64,000 nucleotides of DNA from Elusimicrobiota bacterium (GTDB taxonomy: Bacteria; Elusimicrobiota; Elusimicrobia; Elusimicrobiales; UBA9959), in NCBI GenBank assembly GCA_003482905.1, contig DMXM01000006.1, positions 1-64,000 of the forward strand, in the 5' to 3' direction. Below are positions 58,044 to 64,000 of the stretch, piece after piece. The position numbers were made by a program, and so were the translations under genes. The notes below the pieces were generated by a model, which saw only the letters and a list, made by a program, of their open reading frames with translations, made no database searches and was not told the origin of the DNA. Position 1 is the stretch's first letter. Each line of letters opens with the position of its first letter.

Positions 58044-59798
58044 CTAAGTAAAATGTCCCAAAGCCTGCGCCGGCGACAGGTTGGCCGCCCGGCGCGCCGG
58101 GAACCAGGCCGTTACTACGGCTATGGCCAGTATCAGCAGCACACTGCCGGCTATGCCAGTTAACGTGGGCAGGAAATACAGGTGGCTGTTGACCAGCAGC
58201 ATCCCCAGCGGATTGTCCACCGGGTGGAAGGTTATAAGCGAGAGCAGCCGCATCACAATGAAGCCTCCCCCCACCCCCACCAGGGAAGAGAACAGCGTAA
58301 GGAAGAAAGTCTCCAGCAGGAACATGTCGCGCACGGCCGCGCGCTGCATGCCTATGGCGCGCACGGTGCCTATTTCGCGGGTGCGTTCGCGGATGGTCAT
58401 GCGCAGGGTGTTCACCACGCCCAGCAGGATTATAAAGAACAGCACCAGCACCGCCGATATGGTGATGATGTTCAGCACCGATTCCAGCTTAAGTATGTCG
58501 CTGGCTGTTTCATACATGGTGGATACGTCTATGGTGGTGGCCTTCCACTTGTTGCGGGCTATCTCTTGGTATTTCTTTTTGTATTCCTCGGTATTGTAGG
58601 TGCGCCTGAGCAGCACCCACTCGGGCGCGGCCAGCGCGGCCCAGTCGCCGGCGGGGGCGTATGGCTTTACCCCTGGCCCTGGGGCGGCGGGCATGTCCTG
58701 GTAGTAAAGGTCGTAGAAGCCGGAATCGTTCATCAGTACGACGTTCTGGCCCGGATACCGCCCCGATGCGCAGATGGCGCTGACGGTACGGGACGCCTCT
58801 TTGGGCGCGCTCTCGAACTTGCGGGGATACCGCACTGTAATGGAGTCCCCGGCGGTCACGCCCAGCGCGCGGGCAAGCCCGGCCGGCAGAATTATGCCGT
58901 CCTTCCTGAAGGCTTGGTCGAAGCCGCCGGAGCTTAGCTTCAGCAGGCCCTTTATTTTTTCCCTGGCCCCGTCGTCGCTCTTATAACCCATAAGAACTAC
59001 CGGGCGCGCTCCGGCTGGGCCGGCCGCGGAAGCGTATATGAGCGCTGTGCCGGGGTCAAGCCGCGCGTGGACGCGGTCGGCCAGGGCGGTGGCGTTCTTA
59101 ACCGGGTTCTTTATCTTCAGGCTCAGGCTGCCGGTCTCCCAGGGACGGTAGCCCAGCAGGGCCTTTGCGCGCGAAAGTTCCAGAAAGACTACCGGCTGCA
59201 TGAATATATTGTCGTTCTTCATTATGCCAGCGATAGTAAGCCGCTCGGCCTGGTCCTGGCCGAACATATTGCGGAAGCGCACCCGCAGTATGTCGCGGCG
59301 TTTTACGTTAAGGTAATGGGCCTTCTCCTCGGAAATTATCACCGGGTTCTCTATGGCCGGGTTCTCCACGTCCTTCCAACTGCCCTCCACCAGGCGGAAG
59401 GATTCCTCCACTTCCTTCCTGCCCTTTTCGGTGAGGCCTTTTTTTGTGTCCGCGCCCACCATTATTATATTGTCGGAGCGCCCGTTGCCGATGGCGCGGG
59501 CGAACATCCCCACGGCCTCGTCGGCCTCCTCTATTACGGCCTCGCCTTTAACGGCCTCGAAAGCGCGGAGCCGGTCGCGGAAGATCTCGCGCATAACGCC
59601 GCCGCGCTCGTTAAAGCGTATGGACACGTGCCCGGTGACGTAGCGCATGACCTTGTTGAACATGATGTCCGAAATGCCGTGGGAAAAAGAGTTGGCCGTC
59701 ACCAGTATGCACACGCCGATGGCCATGGCGGAACCCAGCAGCGCGTTGCGGCGCTTCTGGCGCAGCAGGTTACGGAGGCTAAGGCGTATCAGGAGCAT
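58044..59798 (-). CDS. FtsX/LolC-type ABC transporter permease 1
   Basis: A 584-residue inner-membrane protein with the MacB/LolC architecture. Helix 1 (NALLGSAMAIGVCILVTANS, about 18-40) is followed by a periplasmic domain of about 390 residues and a C-terminal bundle of three helices starting TISAVLVLFFIILLGVVNTL, with GTVRAIGMQRAAVRDMFLLE between helices. This family mechanically extracts lipoproteins or transports substrates in the periplasm rather than across the membrane. Its partner is the adjacent permease gene (3 bp upstream). Confidence 0.93.
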   Translation of the reverse strand: MLLIRLSLRNLLRQKRRNALLGSAMAIGVCILVTANSFSHGISDIMFNKVMRYVTGHVSIRFNERGGVMREIFRDRLRAFEAVKGEAVIEEADEAVGMFARAIGNGRSDNIIMVGADTKKGLTEKGRKEVEESFRLVEGSWKDVENPAIENPVIISEEKAHYLNVKRRDILRVRFRNMFGQDQAERLTIAGIMKNDNIFMQPVVFLELSRAKALLGYRPWETGSLSLKIKNPVKNATALADRVHARLDPGTALIYASAAGPAGARPVVLMGYKSDDGAREKIKGLLKLSSGGFDQAFRKDGIILPAGLARALGVTAGDSITVRYPRKFESAPKEASRTVSAICASGRYPGQNVVLMNDSGFYDLYYQDMPAAPGPGVKPYAPAGDWAALAAPEWVLLRRTYNTEEYKKKYQEIARNKWKATTIDVSTMYETASDILKLESVLNIITISAVLVLFFIILLGVVNTLRMTIRERTREIGTVRAIGMQRAAVRDMFLLETFFLTLFSSLVGVGGGFIVMRLLSLITFHPVDNPLGMLLVNSHLYFLPTLTGIAGSVLLILAIAVVTAWFPARRAANLSPAQALGHFT

Positions 59799-59801
59799 AG
59801 A

Positions 59802-61316
59802 TCAATCCCTGGAAACCGCGTCCAGCGGGGTTATATTGCCGGCCACCCGCATGGGATACAGCGCGGCGGCTATGGTAACCGCCGCCAGCTGCAGCGCGGT
59901 CAACGCTATGCCGCTAAGGCTCAAGAGCGGGTTGAAGAAAGCGCCGCCGTAAAGCAGCTGCAGCATGTCGTTCTCGGTGGTTATGCGCAGCAGCGGTATC
60001 AGGCGCACCGCCACTATGCCGGCTATTATGCCGGCCCCGCCGAATATGGTGGAAAGTATGGCGGTCTCGCCCAGGAACATGCCGGCTATAAATGTTTTGT
60101 GCGCCCCGACGGCGCGCATCATCCCCAGCTCGGAAGCCCGCTCCAGCGCGGACATGGTAAGGGTGTTGACTATTATGATAACCGCCACGCAGAACAGCAG
60201 CGTGACGAATATGAACAGCGCGCTCTTGATGATAAGGGCCATGCTGCCCATGGGCCCGGAGGCCTTATTCCAGGATATGGCCTTTACGCCGGCGGCGGTC
60301 TCCGCCAGCGCTCGGTTAAGGTCCTTCAGGGCGGCCGCGTAGGCCACGCCCGGCTTAAGATGGATGAAGACGGCGTTATACGTTCCGTCCTCGGTGTTCT
60401 TTACGTCTATCTTCTCCGCCTTGATATTCACCGGCTCTTTCTTATAGCCGGAAGCCACCATCTCGTCGCCGCCAAATAGCGAGTCCAGGGCCGCCCCCTC
60501 CAAACCCAGCAGCTTCTTCTCCTCTTTCGGCACCTGCGCTGCCATGTCGGCCGCGGTAAAGTAGCCCAAGCATTCGCGGTAGGATTCTATGTCCACCAGG
60601 CAGAAATGGCCGAATATCTGGTTGAGCGCCCCGTACTTGACTATGCCGCGCACCGGGAAGCGGATGTCGCTGGTGGTGTTTATGCCGCTGGTCATCCCCA
60701 TCATCACCACGCTGCTACTGAGCGCCAGGGTCTTAAGGTTGGCCAGCGCGTCCTTCTTCAGGTTCTCCTTCACCACGGCCCCGCCTTCGGGGATGAACCA
60801 GATATTGTAGAAGTCGTAGAACTCGTCGCGCGTGAAGGAGGGCACCAGCAGGGCCCGCTCCCCCGGCGCCGGGTAGCTGCCTTCTATCACCTTGAAATTG
60901 TCGGGGAACATTTTGCGGTACTCGGCGAAGTCCACGCCCAGCAGGAAAGCGTAGCCGGGGGCGGCGCTGCTCTCGTCGAGCACCATGGCCAGGTTCTTGC
61001 CCACAGGCAGATAGTTCCGCACATAGGGCCGGGAGGCCAGCACCTCTTTGATCTTCCCGTATGTGGTTATAGGCTCTATGCTGGAACCCATCATATTCAG
61101 CAGTATATTGTCGCTCTTCTGCGCTTCGCTGATCAGGACTATGTCGCCCATAAAGCCGTTGATGACGTTCTTTTCTATACCGGCGGCCATGCCTGATATT
61201 ACGCCGTTGCCCACCGTCATCAGCAAAGCGCCGGTGAACAGGATAGCCCCTATAACGAGGCTTTTGCCCTTGTGGCGCAGTATATTGCGCCAGGCGATGG
61301 TGAGCACCAGTTTCAT
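59802..61316 (-). CDS. FtsX/LolE-type ABC transporter permease 2
   Basis: A 504-residue inner-membrane protein similar in layout to its neighbour. Helix 1 is at about 18-42 (GKSLVIGAILFTGALLMTVG), followed by a large periplasmic domain and three C-terminal helices (FIFVTLLFCVAVIIIVNTLT onward). ELGMMRAVGAHKTFIAGMFL is the typical cytoplasmic coupling segment. Two distinct permeases suggest a LolC/LolE-like heterodimer. Its ATG overlaps the ATPase gene's stop (ATGA). Confidence 0.93.
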   Translation of the reverse strand: MKLVLTIAWRNILRHKGKSLVIGAILFTGALLMTVGNGVISGMAAGIEKNVINGFMGDIVLISEAQKSDNILLNMMGSSIEPITTYGKIKEVLASRPYVRNYLPVGKNLAMVLDESSAAPGYAFLLGVDFAEYRKMFPDNFKVIEGSYPAPGERALLVPSFTRDEFYDFYNIWFIPEGGAVVKENLKKDALANLKTLALSSSVVMMGMTSGINTTSDIRFPVRGIVKYGALNQIFGHFCLVDIESYRECLGYFTAADMAAQVPKEEKKLLGLEGAALDSLFGGDEMVASGYKKEPVNIKAEKIDVKNTEDGTYNAVFIHLKPGVAYAAALKDLNRALAETAAGVKAISWNKASGPMGSMALIIKSALFIFVTLLFCVAVIIIVNTLTMSALERASELGMMRAVGAHKTFIAGMFLGETAILSTIFGGAGIIAGIVAVRLIPLLRITTENDMLQLLYGGAFFNPLLSLSGIALTALQLAAVTIAAALYPMRVAGNITPLDAVSRD

Positions 61317-62038
61317 GCGGCTACTGGTTCCTTTTCAATAAGCCCGTCCTTTATCTTTACTATGCGCCGGGCGTATTTAAGCACGTTGGCGTCGTGCGTG
61401 GAGAATATGAATGTGGTTTTTTCCAGTTCGTTCATGCGGCGCATCAGCTCAAGGATGGAGGCGCCGGTGACGGAGTCCAGGTTGGCGGTGGGCTCGTCGG
61501 CCAGCACTATGTCGGGGTTGGTCACAAGCGCCCGCGCTATGGCCACGCGCTGGCGCTGCCCGCCGGAAAGTTCGGAAGGGCGGTGGGCGGCGTATTCTTT
61601 AAGCCCCACCTCTTCTATGAGCTTGTCGGCGCGGCGGCGTGCCTCGGCCGCGCTTTTCTTCATCAACAGTAACGGGAATTCTATGTTCTCTATAACGTCC
61701 AGCACCGGTATAAGGTTGAAAGTCTGGAATATGAAGCCTATCTTGTTAAGGCGGATGTCGGTTATCTGCCGGTCATTAAGTGCGGTGATCTCCCTGCCGC
61801 CCACGCTGACGCCGCCCGAAGTGGCGAAATCTATGCAGCCAATGATATTGAGCAGCGTGGTCTTGCCGCTACCCGAGGGGCCGATAATGCTCATAAAGTC
61901 CCCCTCCTCCACGGTCAAATCCACGCCGCGCAGAGCCGGCACAATAGTGTCGCCCAGCGGATAATCTTTTTTTAGATCTTTAATTTCAATAATGTTCATA
62001 ATAGCTTGGGGTCGCTGCTTCCCCGGCCGGCGGCTCAT
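61313..62038 (-). CDS. LolD/MacB-type ABC transporter ATPase
   Basis: A 241-residue ATPase with all motifs: Walker A IGPSGSGKTTLLN, Q-loop IGFIFQTFNLIP, signature LSGGQRQRVAIARAL, Walker B DIVLADEPTANLD and switch STHDANVL. It powers the two FtsX-type permeases. The ATG at 62038 overlaps the preceding gene's stop; an internal ATG at 61999 better matches the family's usual N-terminus (MNIIEIKDLKKDYPLG), so the true start is uncertain. Confidence 0.95.
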   Translation of the reverse strand: MSRRPGKQRPQAIMNIIEIKDLKKDYPLGDTIVPALRGVDLTVEEGDFMSIIGPSGSGKTTLLNIIGCIDFATSGGVSVGGREITALNDRQITDIRLNKIGFIFQTFNLIPVLDVIENIEFPLLLMKKSAAEARRRADKLIEEVGLKEYAAHRPSELSGGQRQRVAIARALVTNPDIVLADEPTANLDSVTGASILELMRRMNELEKTTFIFSTHDANVLKYARRIVKIKDGLIEKEPVAA

Positions 62039-62967
62039 TCGGAATATTGAGGATATATCCTTTTAGCACATTCAGGACACAGCCCGTGGCTGAAAGAGGC
62101 CGTAGTTTTACCGGAAATATATGACTCCAGCGGGATCCAGGCCACGGGCTCCCCCGGGTTCGCACCGTCGGCGCGTATTTTCTTGCAGCCCAGGCATATC
62201 GGCAGTATCCCCTCTAAAGTCTTCACCAGCCTCAACGTCTCGGCGAGTTCCCTGACATTGCTGAATATTGCCCACCCAAGCACCCCAATAACTATAAGGC
62301 CCAGCGCAAGGAAAGCCAGATGTGTCAGCACCAGCTCCATCACATGCTGCCGCATTACGGCCAGGAACGGGCTATAAGGGATATCTACGCTGATACCTCC
62401 CCTGATATCCCCCTCCTTGTAACCCTGCACGGCGTGGCACTTCAGGCAGGATTTTTCCGTTATCAGCGGCGCCATGTACCTGAAGATATTTTCTTTCCCC
62501 CCAACAACCACAAAGATCTCTTTTGCGCCGGCCGAAAATTCGCCAAGTGCCTTCGCCTCCCATTTATCAGGCAAATTACGAGGACTGATGGGATTGAGAC
62601 TGGTTATGCGCATTTTGACCCCGCGCTCGACGGACATCTGTTCGGATATGAGCCTCGTCATATAAGCGGGGTTTATTTTTGTGAGTTTTAGCCCGTCCTT
62701 TGTAACCACATCGCGCAGCGGGTCCTTCAGGTATGGATTGGGCAGGGTCTTGGCTGTGACAGGAACGTAGACACCGCCGTGGGTAGCGTTCCACCGGCGC
62801 GCCTCCACCGTGGACTGAAATACCGAACGGCCGGCGCCCAGGGCAAGCTGAAGGTAATGCTCGTTGATATGGCGGATATTAAAATAAAGCGACGCGGCCA
62901 GACCAAAAACAAAAAGGCCGGCCATCGCGTAAACCAACTTGCGTGTATTTCTTTCAGTTCTGATCAT
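62035..62967 (-). CDS. DUF3365 heme-c sensor domain protein with C-terminal zinc ribbon
   Basis: A 310-residue membrane protein. One N-terminal helix (12-30) is followed by a periplasmic Tll0287-like DUF3365 domain with a c-type heme motif C174LKC177H178, a second helix at about 212-235 and a cytoplasmic tail ending in a Cys cluster (LPICLGCKKIR... FSHGLCPECAKRIYPQY). That tail is shared with many bacterial kinases and regulators. It has no kinase domain, so it is probably a redox or gas sensor that works via a partner. It overlaps the LolD-type ATPase by ATGA, tying it to the transporter operon. Confidence 0.85.
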   Translation of the reverse strand: MIRTERNTRKLVYAMAGLFVFGLAASLYFNIRHINEHYLQLALGAGRSVFQSTVEARRWNATHGGVYVPVTAKTLPNPYLKDPLRDVVTKDGLKLTKINPAYMTRLISEQMSVERGVKMRITSLNPISPRNLPDKWEAKALGEFSAGAKEIFVVVGGKENIFRYMAPLITEKSCLKCHAVQGYKEGDIRGGISVDIPYSPFLAVMRQHVMELVLTHLAFLALGLIVIGVLGWAIFSNVRELAETLRLVKTLEGILPICLGCKKIRADGANPGEPVAWIPLESYISGKTTASFSHGLCPECAKRIYPQYSE

Positions 62968-63031
62968 ATCAGCTCCTCTCCCACCTTCCCGGGATATTCT
63001 ATCAAACCCGGGAAAAGAAAGACCGGCGGAT

Positions 63032-64000
63032 CTAGCGGAAAGCGGCTACAGCCATGGCAGCCAGCAGCAGCGGCGGCAGGGAGGCGTAAAAATACCCCAT
63101 GAAGGGCAAGCGGTTTTTGAGGCCGCCGCTCTCATCGAGAATTATGGAAGCGGGGAGCTCGTCCACCAGCATAGAGCGCCGGGGCTTGAGCGGATCGTAG
63201 ATTATGGGTTCTTCGGCCTCGTCCTCCAGGGCGGAGATAAAGTTCATGTCCGAAATATTGGTGTACTTCTGGCCGCCCACCTCGTATTCAAACTTCATGC
63301 GGTAAACTTCCGAATCCCCGTCGCTTATCTTCACCTTGGACTTGAGTACGGCGTGGCAGAGCGGCCAGTTCACCAGCTGGTCCAGCTGCATGCGGCTCCG
63401 GCGGAAGGCCCACCACCCGCAGAATACTGACACCGCCACGGAGAACAGGAAAGCGCCGGGCAGCGCCAGCCAGGGCGCCGAAAAATCCGTAAAACCCGCG
63501 CTCAGGCCGCTAAGCAGACCGTTGAGCTTATTGAGCAGCGGCACAAAGACTATAAGCAGAATGAACCAGCACATCAGCACGAAATTATTGCCGAACAGCA
63601 CGGCCAGCTTTAGCGCCCTGGAAATACGACGCGGCGGCGGGGCGGCGGCGGCCAGCCTGCGCCCGGGGAGGAGCGGCCTTTGCGCCGAGAACAGCCTTCC
63701 CACAGGCGGCAACAGCAGCCAGATGAAAGCTGCCGCGCAGGCGGCCAGAACCAACAGGATAACGCCCATGCCGCCACCGCTGGCGCGGTGCATGAGTCCC
63801 AGTGCTGCAAAAGCCGCCACTGGCGCGAATATAAGCGTAAGCGTCCGCGCCCAGCGTTTTTGCCCCACAAGGCCGCCGCCGCAGGCCAGGAACAAAAGCC
63901 CCAGCGTAACGAAGAAAGGATTGTAATTGCCGCTCTTGACCAGCCTGTAACTGATATCCGCCCCGAAGAACACGAACAACAGGCCAATAATCAGCACGCC
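63032..64000 (-). CDS. DUF3592-like membrane protein, truncated by the window edge
   Basis: At least 321 residues are encoded and the gene may begin beyond position 64000; the first in-frame start seen is GTG at 63997. Several hydrophobic segments precede a soluble part with VYRMKFEYEVGGQKYTNISD and EPIIYDPLKPRRSMLVDELP. This corresponds to the DUF3592 pattern, where a Y-x-Y-x-V-x-G strand and a YDP-x-x-P motif occur. A final helix ends the protein. Function unknown; separated by 64 bp from the heme-sensor gene. Confidence 0.7.
   Translation of the reverse strand, partial: GVLIIGLLFVFFGADISYRLVKSGNYNPFFVTLGLLFLACGGGLVGQKRWARTLTLIFAPVAAFAALGLMHRASGGGMGVILLVLAACAAAFIWLLLPPVGRLFSAQRPLLPGRRLAAAAPPPRRISRALKLAVLFGNNFVLMCWFILLIVFVPLLNKLNGLLSGLSAGFTDFSAPWLALPGAFLFSVAVSVFCGWWAFRRSRMQLDQLVNWPLCHAVLKSKVKISDGDSEVYRMKFEYEVGGQKYTNISDMNFISALEDEAEEPIIYDPLKPRRSMLVDELPASIILDESGGLKNRLPFMGYFYASLPPLLLAAMAVAAFR

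Noticed and set aside
1..64000. CRISPR array
   Set aside because: No regularly spaced direct repeats and no cas genes are seen; the repeats here are dispersed palindromes.

Overview
The window is about 60% GC and gene-dense. It comes from a Gram-negative (diderm) bacterium: there are outer-membrane beta-barrel proteins, several lipobox lipoproteins, a LolA-like carrier with a LolCDE-type ABC transporter, and a Pel exopolysaccharide operon that includes its outer-membrane parts. The mix of stand-alone response regulators, PAS/GAF kinases, a TMTC-like membrane TPR protein and several long proteins I cannot place suggests a poorly sampled phylum. Elusimicrobiota is my guess from gene content, but no rRNA or other marker is present to prove it.

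Layout. 1-4.3 kb: small regulatory and housekeeping genes (XRE regulator, CheY-like protein, AmmeMemoRadiSam-type radical SAM enzyme, methyltransferase, cNMP-binding protein, OsmC). 4.3-16.9 kb, plus strand: a tightly overlapping operon encoding a cyclophilin lipoprotein and then PelC, D, E, F, G, A and a PelB split into two genes. PelD keeps the c-di-GMP I-site (RxxD) five residues before a degenerate GGDEF, so secretion is probably c-di-GMP controlled. 17-22.5 kb, minus strand: a sensory cluster (REC-GAF-histidine kinase, response regulator, beta-barrel protein, PhnD-like binding protein, membrane PAS histidine kinase). 22.8-35 kb: an LtaS/OpgB-like sulfatase-fold enzyme, YedK/HMCES-type protease, HtpX, thioesterase, TPR and CsgG-like proteins, a 750-residue unknown secreted protein, Tex and a TMTC-like protein. 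35-44 kb: BrnT/BrnA, RadC, a Pif1-WYL helicase, a secreted ComEC-like metallohydrolase, a secreted agmatine-deiminase-family protein, sugar kinase, NadR-like ATPase and papain-like protease. 44-55 kb: an AddB-like nuclease, DnaQ-like exonuclease, RNase HI with an extra domain, a CopZ-VF530 fusion, an amidase, a candidate ~415-nt noncoding RNA, RecQ, and a wrecked helicase gene. 54.7-55.9 kb: a winged-helix/nucleotidyltransferase pair resembling a toxin-antitoxin module. 56-64 kb, minus strand: a transport operon (OMP, LolA-like, two FtsX-type permeases, LolD-type ATPase, heme-c DUF3365 sensor) and an edge-truncated DUF3592-like protein.

The 30-55 kb part is also peppered with short palindromic repeats. 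I can separate four families by sequence. One (GGGGACACRTTACCTATT) marks the ends of an ORF6N-bearing element remnant that destroyed the helicase gene at its Walker A motif. Another (CGACAC dyad plus TCTGCTATnCT) lies immediately upstream of radC and recQ. The strongest leads are the PelD I-site and split PelB, the candidate ncRNA at 51.8-52.25 kb with consensus promoter and terminator, the repeat families, the Shine-Dalgarno-sequestering stem before the ComEC-like gene, and several unusual domain fusions.
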